64,000 bases of DNA from NCBI RefSeq assembly GCF_000964545.1, contig NZ_BBVD01000011.1, positions 62,001 through 126,000 of the forward strand. Direction: 5' to 3'. The DNA is from Comamonas thiooxydans (GTDB lineage Bacteria; Pseudomonadota; Gammaproteobacteria; Burkholderiales; Burkholderiaceae_C). Below are positions 17,450 to 27,377 of the stretch, one piece after another (positions within the stretch are counted from its first letter, which is position 1; every line of letters begins with the position of its first letter). Below the pieces are notes generated by a model. That model searched no databases. It saw only the letters and a list, made by a program, of their open reading frames with translations, and was not told the origin of the DNA. The translations under genes were made by a program, and so were the position numbers.

Positions 17450-18310
17450 ATGTTGGTATCGCGAAGTCTTGGTGCATGGGGAACGGCTGTGCTGGCAGGT
17501 GTCATCCTGGCCGGTTGTGCTGCCCAGGCAAACAGGGCTCCTGTGGAGGATCGCGGACAGTCGGCCTCCTCGTCTTCAACTGTGGACGTCAAGTCGCTGC
17601 CCGGCGCTGAAAATGCCGGCAAGCCGGGTTACTACACGATCAAGCCTGGCGACACTCTGATCAGGATTGGTCTGGAGCACGGCCAGAGCTGGAAGGACAT
17701 TGCTCGCTGGAGCAATCTGGACAATCCCAACGTGATTGAAGTCGGTCAGGTGGTGCGTGTGGTACCACCCGGACGCGAGGCGCCTGTCGCATCGTCCGGT
17801 TCGGGCCGCGGTGTCGCGCCCGTGGTTGTGGGTGGTGGCAGCGCCGCAACGACGACCACACCCGTGACTCCCCCGGCTGCAACCGCAACGCCAGTGCCAT
17901 CCACGCCTGCAACAAGCCCGGCGCCTGTTGCCAAGGGTGCCGATGATGTGAACTTCATCTGGCCTGCCAGCGGCTCGTTGATTGCCGGCTTCGACGAGCA
18001 GCGCAACAAGGGCTACGACATCAGCGGCAAGGCCGGCGATCCCGTGCTGGCTGCTGCCGATGGCCGTGTGGTGTATGCCGGTGCCGGCCTGCGTGGCTAC
18101 GGCAATCTCATCATCCTCAAGCACAACAACACCTATCTGACCGCCTACGCCCACAACCAGTCTCTGCTGGTCAAGGAAGATCAGGCCGTGAAGAAGGGAC
18201 AGAAGATTGCCGAGATGGGCAGCACCGATGCCGATCGCGTCAAGCTGCACTTCGAGGTGCGTCGCCAGGGCAAGCCTGTCGATCCTTCGCGTTATCTGCC
18301 CTCGCGTTGA
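17450..18310 (+). CDS. nlpD: NlpD-like LysM/M23 lipoprotein (amidase activator type)
   Basis: 286 residues. It has a signal peptide with lipobox (ILAGC), a LysM domain (YYTIKPGDTLIRIGLEHGQSW, about residues 61-105), a Thr/Pro/Ala-rich linker, and a C-terminal M23/LytM domain (about 175-286). The LytM zinc ligands look lost: the first motif reads NKGYDI where active enzymes have HxGxD, and the last reads KLHFEV instead of HLHFEV. This is the pattern of NlpD/EnvC activators that switch on cell-wall amidases at division. It starts 13 nt after pcm and is followed directly by rluD; rpoS, often next in this locus, is not here. Confidence 0.93.
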   Translation: MLVSRSLGAWGTAVLAGVILAGCAAQANRAPVEDRGQSASSSSTVDVKSLPGAENAGKPGYYTIKPGDTLIRIGLEHGQSWKDIARWSNLDNPNVIEVGQVVRVVPPGREAPVASSGSGRGVAPVVVGGGSAATTTTPVTPPAATATPVPSTPATSPAPVAKGADDVNFIWPASGSLIAGFDEQRNKGYDISGKAGDPVLAAADGRVVYAGAGLRGYGNLIILKHNNTYLTAYAHNQSLLVKEDQAVKKGQKIAEMGSTDADRVKLHFEVRRQGKPVDPSRYLPSR

Positions 18311-18312
18311 GC

Positions 18313-19371
18313 ATGGCCTCGCAACGCAAGCAAGCCGCACAAGCCCCTGCCTCGCAGGGGCTTGTGCCTTCTGACGCGGTCGAGCAGAGCTGGGACGAAG
18401 CAGCCGAAGACGCCATTGCCTCGGCCGAGGTCGAGAACCGCGAATTCACGGTCGCCGCCGAGCATCATGGTCAGCGTGTGGACAAGGTGCTGGCGCTGGG
18501 GGTGTCCGAGTTCTCGCGCAGCTATCTGCAGCAGTTGCTGGCCGACGGTGCGGTCACTCTCAACGGCAAGGTTCTGCTCAAGCCCTCGGTCAAGGTGGCC
18601 GTGGGCGACCGCCTGAGCGTGGAAATGCGGCCCACCCAGCAGAGCATGGCTTTCCAGCCCGAGACCATGGATCTGCAGGTAGTCTATGAGGACGAGGATC
18701 TGCTGGTCATCAACAAGCCTGCGGGTCTGGTGGTGCATCCGGCGCCCGGCAACTGGACGGGCACATTGCTCAACGGCCTGCTGGCGCGTGACGAAAAGGC
18801 GCGTCAGATGCCGCGTGCCGGCATTGTTCACCGGCTGGACAAGGACACCAGCGGTTTGATGGTGGTGGCGCGCAATCGCAGCACCATGGATGCGCTCATC
18901 AAGATGATTGCCGCGCGCGATGTGAGTCGCCAGTATCTGGCGCTTGCCCACAAGCAATGGGGCAGCCGCAAGCGTCGCGAAGTCGATGCGCCGATCGGCC
19001 GCGATCCGCGCAACCGTCTGCGCATGGCGGTGGTGGACCTGAATCTGCATCCCGGCAAGCAGGCGCGTACCGACTTCGATCTGCTCGATGGCGATGCCGC
19101 GCACAGCCTGGTGCGCTGCACGCTGCACACCGGACGCACGCACCAGATTCGGGTGCACATGGCTTCGCTTGGTCATCCGCTGATAGCCGATACGCTGTAT
19201 GGCGGCCAGCCCGAGGGCGGGCTGGAGCGCCAGGCACTGCATGCCTTCAGGCTGGCCTTTGAGCACCCTGTGACGAAAAAGCCGCTGGTCCACTATGCGC
19301 CGCTGCCACAAGACATGGCCGGTGCACTGGATTTATGGGGTCTGCGTTACAATCTGCCGGAAAGCCTCTGA
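18313..19371 (+). CDS. rluD: 23S rRNA pseudouridine synthase RluD-type
   Basis: 352 residues from the ATG at 18313, just after the nlpD stop. An S4 RNA-binding domain (RVDKVLALGVSEFSRSYLQQLLADGAVTLNG reads across it, positions given by residues about 57-90) precedes the catalytic domain with GIVHRLDKDTSGLMVVAR (catalytic Asp in RLD). RluD modifies U1911/1915/1917 in helix 69 of 23S rRNA. About 50 N-terminal residues are Ala/Glu-rich and variable. The assignment to RluD rather than RluC rests on the overall fit and length. Confidence 0.92.
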   Translation: MASQRKQAAQAPASQGLVPSDAVEQSWDEAAEDAIASAEVENREFTVAAEHHGQRVDKVLALGVSEFSRSYLQQLLADGAVTLNGKVLLKPSVKVAVGDRLSVEMRPTQQSMAFQPETMDLQVVYEDEDLLVINKPAGLVVHPAPGNWTGTLLNGLLARDEKARQMPRAGIVHRLDKDTSGLMVVARNRSTMDALIKMIAARDVSRQYLALAHKQWGSRKRREVDAPIGRDPRNRLRMAVVDLNLHPGKQARTDFDLLDGDAAHSLVRCTLHTGRTHQIRVHMASLGHPLIADTLYGGQPEGGLERQALHAFRLAFEHPVTKKPLVHYAPLPQDMAGALDLWGLRYNLPESL

Positions 19372-19470
19372 CCATCACTCGCATGGCATCTTTGGGGCGC
19401 TTCCCTCTCTTCTTAGAATCAGGCGTCCCACCGCAGTCGGTGCGACAGCCGCTCCCGAAACGCTGCGCCC

Positions 19471-20639
<1,169 letters not shown>

Positions 20640-20643
<4 letters not shown>

Positions 20644-22220
20644 ACAACGAGACATCGAACCCGATGCCCGAGTCTGCAGCCGCTTCGCTCGAAGCCGAGC
20701 CGGTCAAGAAGACTCGCAAGCCCCGCGCAGCCAAGGCCGATGGGGCCAAGGATGCCGCCGAGGCCAAGAAGCCTGCCGCACCGCGTAAGCGCGCCGGCGT
20801 CAAGAAGGACGCTGCTGGCGAGGCCAAGCCTGCGCGCAAGCGAGTGACCAAGCCCCGGGCCGAGGAACCCGCGGCCGTCGAGGAGCCTGCTCAGCCCGTG
20901 GCCGAGCAGGAGGCGCAGTCCCAGGACCAGGATCAGGACCATGACGCAGCAGATGCCGTCGTCGCGGATGTGGCCGTGGAGAGCGTTGCCGCTCCTCGTG
21001 AGCCCAAGGGGCGCAAGGGTCAGAACATCGACTTTGCCGATGTGATCTCGGGCGACTTCGATGACGAGGAAGAGAACGGCAGCGCCATGCCCGCCAAGCG
21101 CGTGCTTGCGCCCCAGGTCGATTCTCCCAAGCTGCACAAGGTGCTGGCCCAGGCCGGCATGGGTTCGCGCCTGGAGATGGAGCAACTGATCCTGGAAGGG
21201 CGCATCTCGGTCAACAACGAGCCTGCCCACGTCGGCCAGCGCATTCAATTCGGCGATATCGTCAAGGTCAACGGCCAGCCCATCCGCTTCCGTATCGACC
21301 CGCCGCCCGCACGCGTGATTGCCTATCACAAGCCCGTGGGCGAAGTGGTGACGCATGACGATCCGCAAAACCGCCCCACGGTGTTCCGCAAGCTGCCCAA
21401 GTTGCAGCATGGCAAGTGGCAGTCGGTGGGTCGCCTGGACCTGAATACCGAGGGTCTGCTGCTGTTCACCAGCTCGGGCGAGCTGGCGAACTCGCTGATG
21501 CACCCCCGCTTCGGCCTGGAGCGTGAGTACGCGGCCCGTGTGCTGGGCGCGCTGAGCAAGGAAGAAAAGCAGCGTCTGCTGGATGGCGTGCAGCTCGAAG
21601 ACGGCGAAGCCAGCTTTGGTGCCGTGGAAGATGGCGGCGGCGAAGGTGCCAACTGCTGGTACCGCGTGACCATCTCCGAAGGCCGCAACCGTGAAGTGCG
21701 TCGCATGTTCGAGGCCGTGGGCCATGCCGTCAGCCGTCTGATCCGTATCCGCTACGGCGCCATGATGCTGCCGCGCGGCCTCAAGCGCGGCGCCTGGGTG
21801 GAGCTTGATCAGGCCGATATCCAGGCGCTGATGTCGGCAGCGGGTGTCAAGGAGCGCGCTCCCGTCGAGCGCAACAACGGCGGCGCCCGTGGCGCCAACA
21901 ACCGTGGCGGCCGCAACAGCCGCAGCGGCAATGGCATGAATGCCGATCGCGCGCCTCAGGGGCGACGCGAGGGCGGCGGCCAGCGCCGTGGCGAGTGGGA
22001 CGGCAATCGTCCGGCACCCAGCGGCATGCTGGGCGACAACCCGCGCAACAAGTCCGGCGGTCGCTCCGGTGGCTCGGGGCGCTCGCAGGGAGGCGGTCAG
22101 CCCGATCCCATGCGCACCTCGGTGGGCTATATCGGCGGCGACAGCCTCTCGCGTGCCCGTCAGAACGCCAAGCGTCGCCCTGGTGGCGGCGGTGGTGGTG
22201 GCCGCCGCGGCGGCCGCTAA
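20640..22220 (+). CDS. rluB: 23S rRNA pseudouridine synthase RluB with long basic extensions
   Basis: 526 residues against roughly 290 in E. coli. Residues 1 to about 150 are Lys/Ala/Pro-rich (PRKRAGVKKD, KPARKRVTKPRAEE) then acidic; S4 domain begins near PKLHKVLAQAGMGSR. The catalytic domain has VGRLDLNTEGLLLFT (Asp in RLD) and GRNREVRRMFEAVGH, as in the RsuA/RluB branch that forms pseudouridine 2605. The final 120 residues are Gly/Arg/Asn-rich with RGG-like repeats, an RNA-binding look. Coupled by ATGA overlap to scpB. Confidence 0.92.
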
Positions 22221-22342
22221 AAAGGCGTCCGTAAGGATTTGAGTGCTGCCCGGACTTCAAGGTCTATGGCGGCACCGCTAAAATCAACTGTTTTGCTTTT
22301 TCGGCAAAAACCCATAGTAACCCTGATTAGGAAATAATCATC

Positions 22343-22768
22343 ATGGCTATCGAACGTACCCTCTCCATCATCAAGCCCGACGCAGTTGCCAAGAACGTGA
22401 TCGGCCAAATCTACGCCCGCTTCGAAGCTGCTGGCCTGAAGATCGTGGCTGCCAAGCTGGTGCACCTGTCGCGCGGCGAAGCCGAGCAGTTCTACGCTGT
22501 GCACGCTGCCCGTCCTTTCTTCAAGGATCTGGTGGACTTCATGGTCTCCGGCCCCGTGATGATTCAAGCTCTGGAAGGCGAGAACGCCATCCTGAAGAAC
22601 CGTGAACTGATGGGCGCCACCGACCCCAAGAAGGCCGAAAAGGGCACCATCCGCGCCGACTTCGCCGACAGCATCGATGCCAACGCCGTGCACGGCTCCG
22701 ACGCTGCTGAAACTGCTGCTGTGGAAGTTGCCTTCTTCTTCCCCGGCATGAACGTGTACTCGCGTTAA
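22343..22768 (+). CDS. ndk: Nucleoside diphosphate kinase
   Basis: 141 residues, full family length. It passes phosphate from ATP to other nucleoside diphosphates. ERTLSIIKPDAVAKN begins the protein, and the active-site His is in NAVHGSDAAE. Codon use is strongly biased, fitting high expression. The leader (22221-22342) probably holds its own promoter; an AT-rich stretch lies at 22276-22340. Confidence 0.98.
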   Translation: MAIERTLSIIKPDAVAKNVIGQIYARFEAAGLKIVAAKLVHLSRGEAEQFYAVHAARPFFKDLVDFMVSGPVMIQALEGENAILKNRELMGATDPKKAEKGTIRADFADSIDANAVHGSDAAETAAVEVAFFFPGMNVYSR

Positions 22769-22900
22769 TCCACGCTAGCTTTACAGCATGCTCTCGCTGA
22801 CGCCAGCGCTTTGCATTCGTGCAAGGCGGGTGTCAGCACTTGAAGATGCTGGCCACGGCGTGGCAAACACCGTTCGCAAGACGCCTCGCCACATGCCGAT

Positions 22901-24022
22901 ATGACTACTAATTTGCTTGATTTTGACCTCGAAGGACTGACCGCTTATTGCGAGCAGCTCGGGGAGAAGCGTTTCCGTGCGACGCAGCTGTTCCGCTGGA
23001 TTCACCAGCGTGGCGCATCCGATTTCGACCAGATGACAGATCTGGCCAAGTCTTTGCGCGAAAAGCTCAAAAGCCGGGCCCACATTACCGCTTTGCCTGT
23101 GGTGACCGAGCATGTCTCTGCCGATGGCACCGTGAAGTGGCTGTTCGATGTGGGTGACGGCAATGCCGTTGAATCCGTTTTCATTCCTGAGGACGACCGA
23201 GGCACGCTGTGTGTATCGTCCCAGGCAGGTTGCGCCGTGGGCTGCCGCTTTTGCTCGACGGGGCATCAGGGCTTCAGTCGCAACCTCAATACTGGCGAAA
23301 TCCTTGCCCAGCTCTGGTATGCCGAGCATTCGCTGCGCAAGCGCTTCGGCACCGAAGATCGCATCATCTCCAACGTGGTGATGATGGGCATGGGCGAGCC
23401 TTTGCAGAACTACAGTGCGCTGGTGCCTGCCTTGCGCGTGATGTTGGACGACCATGGCTACGGCCTGTCGCGTCGTCGCGTGACGGTGTCCACCTCGGGC
23501 GTGGTGCCCATGATGGACCGACTGTCGCAGGACTGCGCCGTGGCGCTTGCTGTGTCGCTGCACGCGCCCAATGATCCGCTGCGTGACAACCTGGTGCCGC
23601 TGAACAGGAAGTACCCGATTGCCGAGCTGCTGGACGCCTGCGAGCGCTATCTGGAGTTCGCGCCGCGTGACTTCATCACCTTTGAATATTGCATGCTCGA
23701 CGGCGTTAACGATCAGCCTGAGCATGCGCGCCAGCTGATAGAGTTGGTGCGCGCGCGCGGCGATGGCAAGAGCTGGTGCAAGTTCAATCTGATCCCGTTC
23801 AATCCCTTCCCCGCTTCGGGTCTGCTGCGCTCGCCTTCGGCCCGTGTGACCGAGTTCGCTACGTTGCTGAGCAATGCCGGCATCGTGACCACGGTGCGCA
23901 AGACCCGCGGTGACGATATCGATGCGGCCTGTGGTCAGCTCGCGGGCGACGTGAAGGACAGAACTCGCGCTGCCGAGCGCATGGCCAAGCAGCGTACTAT
24001 CCCGCTCAAGCAGGTGTCTTGA
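22901..24022 (+). CDS. rlmN: 23S rRNA (A2503-C2)/tRNA (A37-C2)-methyltransferase RlmN
   Basis: 373 residues. Radical-SAM enzyme: the CxxxCxxC cluster motif is CAVGCRFCSTG near residue 108, with the accessory Cys in DIDAACGQL near the C-terminus. GMGEPLQNY and VSTSGVVP are family motifs. It methylates A2503 in 23S rRNA and A37 in some tRNAs, using an Fe-S cluster. Starts the run rlmN-pilW-rodZ-ispG-hisS, an order conserved in many proteobacteria. Confidence 0.97.
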   Translation: MTTNLLDFDLEGLTAYCEQLGEKRFRATQLFRWIHQRGASDFDQMTDLAKSLREKLKSRAHITALPVVTEHVSADGTVKWLFDVGDGNAVESVFIPEDDRGTLCVSSQAGCAVGCRFCSTGHQGFSRNLNTGEILAQLWYAEHSLRKRFGTEDRIISNVVMMGMGEPLQNYSALVPALRVMLDDHGYGLSRRRVTVSTSGVVPMMDRLSQDCAVALAVSLHAPNDPLRDNLVPLNRKYPIAELLDACERYLEFAPRDFITFEYCMLDGVNDQPEHARQLIELVRARGDGKSWCKFNLIPFNPFPASGLLRSPSARVTEFATLLSNAGIVTTVRKTRGDDIDAACGQLAGDVKDRTRAAERMAKQRTIPLKQVS

Positions 24023-24047
24023 CGGAGTTTTGAATAAAGGACAATCA

Positions 24048-24899
24048 ATGAGGGCAGTGGTACAGCGACCGGTTTGGCAACATTGGGGCTTGTTGGCCCG
24101 GTGGGGGGTACCGGTTGCGGTCGCGGCACTTGTGGGTTGTACTTCGACAACGACCACCACCACTTCCTCTACGTCCGTACCCCAGGCTTCCGTGGTTGGC
24201 ACGGGCGGGGCCCAGATCGCCGATGCCAATCGCCGTGCCCAGATTCGCCTGGAATTGGCTGCCAATTACTTTCAGGCCGGGCGCCTGGATGTGGCCATGG
24301 ACGAGGTAGGGCAGGCCTTGGCTGCCAAGCCCGATTACGCCGATGCATACGGCCTGCTGGGCCTGATCCTCATGCAGAACCAGGACTGGACGCAGGCCGA
24401 GATCGCCATGCGCAAGGCCGTGGATCTCAATCCGCGCGACGGCAACCAGATTCACAATTACGGCTGGATGCAATGCCAGCAAAAGCATTTCGACGTAGCC
24501 CAGCAGTGGTTTGATAGAGCCTTGCAGGCTCCGGGCTACCGTGAACAGCCCAGGACCCTGCTGGCCAAGGGCATGTGCTACCAGCAGGCAGGACAGTTGG
24601 AGCAGGCCTACCAGAACATGTTTCGTGCCTACGAGATGGATGTGGGCAACCCCGCTGCAGGCTACAACCTGGCAAATGTGCTTTGGCTCAAAGGTGATCT
24701 GAAGAAGGCGCAGTTCTACATCCGGCGCTTGAATAACAATAGCAATCAGGCCAGTGCGGAAAGCCTCTGGCTGGGGATCAAAATAGACAGGGCACTGCAC
24801 GACGATATTGGAGTGCGTCAACAGGCCGATCAATTGCGCGAGCGTTTTCCTCAATCGCGTCAGTGGCTGGCCTATGAACGTGGAGCTTTCAATGAATGA
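24048..24899 (+). CDS. pilW: Type IV pilus secretin pilotin PilW/PilF-like TPR lipoprotein
   Basis: 283 residues from the ATG at 24048, 7 nt after AAAGG. It has an N-terminal signal with lipobox (AALVGC) followed by a Thr/Ser-rich linker, then about six tetratricopeptide repeats starting at RAQIRLELAANYFQAGRLDVA. PilW/PilF lipoproteins pilot the type IV pilus secretin PilQ to the outer membrane. The position between rlmN and the RodZ-like gene is the usual one. Its 3' end overlaps the next start by 8 nt. Confidence 0.9.
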   Translation: MRAVVQRPVWQHWGLLARWGVPVAVAALVGCTSTTTTTTSSTSVPQASVVGTGGAQIADANRRAQIRLELAANYFQAGRLDVAMDEVGQALAAKPDYADAYGLLGLILMQNQDWTQAEIAMRKAVDLNPRDGNQIHNYGWMQCQQKHFDVAQQWFDRALQAPGYREQPRTLLAKGMCYQQAGQLEQAYQNMFRAYEMDVGNPAAGYNLANVLWLKGDLKKAQFYIRRLNNNSNQASAESLWLGIKIDRALHDDIGVRQQADQLRERFPQSRQWLAYERGAFNE

Positions 24900-25878
24900 G
24901 GCTGCGGTGGAAGAGGAAACTATGCAAAGCGAAGAGCAGGTGCCAACTCAGGGTCAGGCCACGGCCGGAGTCTTGTTGCGTCAGGCACGGGAAGCAGCCC
25001 GGATGCAGTTGCCCGTGATGGCTGCGACATTGAAGGTGCCACAGCACAAGCTGGAGGCGCTGGAGGCCGATGACTATGCGGCCTTTCCCGATCATGTGTT
25101 CATGCGTGCCCTGGCCATGGGAATGTGCCGGACCTTGCATATCGATGCCGAATCGGTGCTGGCCAAGCTGCCACGCAGCGAGATCAAAAGCCTTGCCAAT
25201 GCGGGTCCAGGCATCAACGAGACCGTCAAGGTGCGCAGCAGCTTCAAGGTCACGGGTACGCCGCTGGACTCCGGCAACAGCAGCTCTCGCAAGATTGCGG
25301 CAGGCGTGCTGATTCTGCTGGCAGCTGCCGCTGCCGTGTACTTTGTGCCATTCCAGCAGATGGTGGACGGCCCCGATGGGGCAGGCGCGCCAGTGCCGAC
25401 TCAGGCCCAGTCCGGCCAGGCGGCAGCGGTGAGCGCGCCGGCTGCACAGCCGCTTGCCCAGGTTGAGGGTGGTGCACAGGCTAGCTCTGCTACCCCTGCT
25501 GCGCCAGTGACAGAATCTGTGCCGGTTGCTGCTGCTGCCGGCATGCCGGGCGACGGCGCTGCAGCAAGCGCTCCCGCATCTGCGACCGCTGCCCAAACCG
25601 CAGCCCCGGCAGCCGAGGTGGCCACGCCGGCGACCGGCGCTGGCGGCCTGCTGGTGCTGAAGGTGAATACCGGCCAGTCCTGGGTCAAGGTCAAGGACGC
25701 AACCGGTAAGGTGGTGCTGGAAAAGACCCTGTCCAAGGACGAATCTGCGACTGCCGAAGGCCAGTTGCCCCTGTCGGTGATTGTGGGCAATGCCAAGGGC
25801 ACGCAGGTGACGGTACGTGGCGAACCCTTCGATATCTCGAGCACACGCGACAATGTGGCTCGCTTCGAGGTGAAGTAA
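24892..25878 (+). CDS. RodZ-like helix-turn-helix/DUF4115 membrane protein
   Basis: 328 residues from the ATG at 24892, placed after GTGGAG and overlapping pilW. N-terminal cytoplasmic HTH domain (GVLLRQAREAARMQLPVMAATLKVPQ begins it, residues about 23-48), one membrane helix near residues 140-157, a long Ala/Pro/Gln/Val-rich periplasmic linker, and a C-terminal DUF4115 domain (about 245-328, GQSWVKVKDATGKVV). RodZ links MreB to the cell-wall machinery and sets rod shape. The context (pilW before, ispG after) is the typical rodZ position. The linker is long and low-complexity. Confidence 0.87.
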   Translation: MNEAAVEEETMQSEEQVPTQGQATAGVLLRQAREAARMQLPVMAATLKVPQHKLEALEADDYAAFPDHVFMRALAMGMCRTLHIDAESVLAKLPRSEIKSLANAGPGINETVKVRSSFKVTGTPLDSGNSSSRKIAAGVLILLAAAAAVYFVPFQQMVDGPDGAGAPVPTQAQSGQAAAVSAPAAQPLAQVEGGAQASSATPAAPVTESVPVAAAAGMPGDGAAASAPASATAAQTAAPAAEVATPATGAGGLLVLKVNTGQSWVKVKDATGKVVLEKTLSKDESATAEGQLPLSVIVGNAKGTQVTVRGEPFDISSTRDNVARFEVK

Positions 25879-25897
25879 CCGTTCGAGGTAAACAAGA

Positions 25898-27178
25898 GTG
25901 CAAGATTCTCAAAGCTCGCAGCAGCTCAGCCAGGCGATAGCCATTGCCAGCCCGCTGCCGCGCAAATCACGCCAGGCCCGTGTGGTGTGGCGCAACAACG
26001 TGGTCACTGTCGGGGGCGATGCACCCGTGCGCGTGCAGTCCATGACCAATACCGACACCGTGGATGCGGTGGAAACCGCCATCCAGGTGCGCCAGCTGGC
26101 CCAGGCCGGCTCGGAGATGGTGCGCATCACGGTGAACACGCCCGAGGCGGCGGCGGCCGTGCCCTATATCCGCGAGCAGCTCGACCGCATGGGCGAATAT
26201 GTGCCGCTGGTGGGGGACTTTCACTACAACGGCCACCGTCTGCTGACCGACTACCCCGACTGCGCCCAAGCGCTGTCCAAGTACCGCATCAACCCCGGCA
26301 ACGTGGGCAAGGGCGACAAAAAGGACAAGCAGTTCGGCCAGATGATCGAGATCGCTGCAAAGTACGACAAGGCTGTGCGCATCGGCGTGAACTGGGGCTC
26401 GCTGGACCAGGAAATCATGGCCGATCTGATGGATCAGAACAGCCGTCGCGAGAGGCCCTGGGAGACACGCCAGGTCATGTACGAGGCGCTGATCACCTCG
26501 GCCATCAGCTCGGCCGAGCTGGCGAGGAACATCGGCCTGAACCCCGACAACATCATCCTGTCCTGCAAGGTCAGCGGTGTGCAGGATCTGATCTCGGTTT
26601 ATCGCGAGCTGGCGCGCCGCTGCGACTATGCGCTGCATCTGGGTCTGACCGAGGCCGGCATGGGCACTAAGGGCACGGTGGCATCGACGGCTGCGCTGTC
26701 GGTGCTGCTGCAGGAGGGCATTGGTGACACGATTCGCGTCTCGCTCACGCCCCAGCCCGGTGAAGCGCGCACGCAGGAGGTCGTGGTAGCCTCCGAGATT
26801 CTGCAGGCTCTGGGCCTGCGCGTGTTCGTGCCCAGCGTCACCGCCTGCCCGGGCTGCGGCCGCACCACCAGCACCACCTTCCAGGAACTGGCCAAGAAGA
26901 TCGACGATTTCCTGCGTGGCGAAATGCCGGTCTGGCGCACCCAGTTTCCTGGCGTGGAAGCCATGAAGGTGGCCGTGATGGGTTGCATCGTCAACGGCCC
27001 CGGCGAGAGCAAGCATGCCGATATCGGCATCAGCCTGCCGGGCAACGGCGAAGCGCCAGCGGCGCCCGTTTTCATTGACGGCGAGAAGGCCTTGACGCTG
27101 CGCGGCGAGCATATCGCCGAGGAGTTCCAGACCCTGGTGCTGGAATATGTGCAGCGCCGCTACGGCCTGAAGGCCTGA
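25898..27178 (+). CDS. ispG: 4-hydroxy-3-methylbut-2-en-1-yl diphosphate synthase (flavodoxin)
   Basis: 426 residues from a GTG with GAGGT 8 nt before. IspG (GcpE) acts near the end of the MEP isoprenoid pathway, reducing MEcPP to HMBPP with a 4Fe-4S cluster. Cluster cysteines are in TACPGCGRT and MGCIVNGPGE; the TIM-barrel start VGGDAPVRVQSMTNTDT is intact. The length fits the betaproteobacterial type, which is longer than E. coli IspG (372). Confidence 0.96.
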   Translation: MQDSQSSQQLSQAIAIASPLPRKSRQARVVWRNNVVTVGGDAPVRVQSMTNTDTVDAVETAIQVRQLAQAGSEMVRITVNTPEAAAAVPYIREQLDRMGEYVPLVGDFHYNGHRLLTDYPDCAQALSKYRINPGNVGKGDKKDKQFGQMIEIAAKYDKAVRIGVNWGSLDQEIMADLMDQNSRRERPWETRQVMYEALITSAISSAELARNIGLNPDNIILSCKVSGVQDLISVYRELARRCDYALHLGLTEAGMGTKGTVASTAALSVLLQEGIGDTIRVSLTPQPGEARTQEVVVASEILQALGLRVFVPSVTACPGCGRTTSTTFQELAKKIDDFLRGEMPVWRTQFPGVEAMKVAVMGCIVNGPGESKHADIGISLPGNGEAPAAPVFIDGEKALTLRGEHIAEEFQTLVLEYVQRRYGLKA

Positions 27179-27260
27179 GCGACTCGAACGCTTGCAGCGG
27201 CCCGGCATGCGGGTGGTGATTACGCTTGCTGGCACAATGCCAGCGAGCCAAGACTTTGGA

Positions 27261-27310
27261 ATTGATAGCTGCTTGCGCACTATCTGTATGGATTTGAATT
27301 AGGTTTCTAG
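27261..27310 (+). repeat. Short intergenic repeat, C/D subtype (copy C)
   Basis: Head AGCTGCTTGCGC (27267-27278), a 9-nt spacer, then ATGGATTT (27288-27295), preceded by TTGAT. The same head, spacer length and tail occur in both arms of the inverted pair between folA and thyA (58350-58427). It lies between ispG and hisS. Confidence 0.7.
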
Positions 27311-27377
27311 TTGAAGGGCATGATTGCCATGCGCAATATGCTCTTGTTTTGCTAGTAATCCAAGTGTGAGACTTCAC

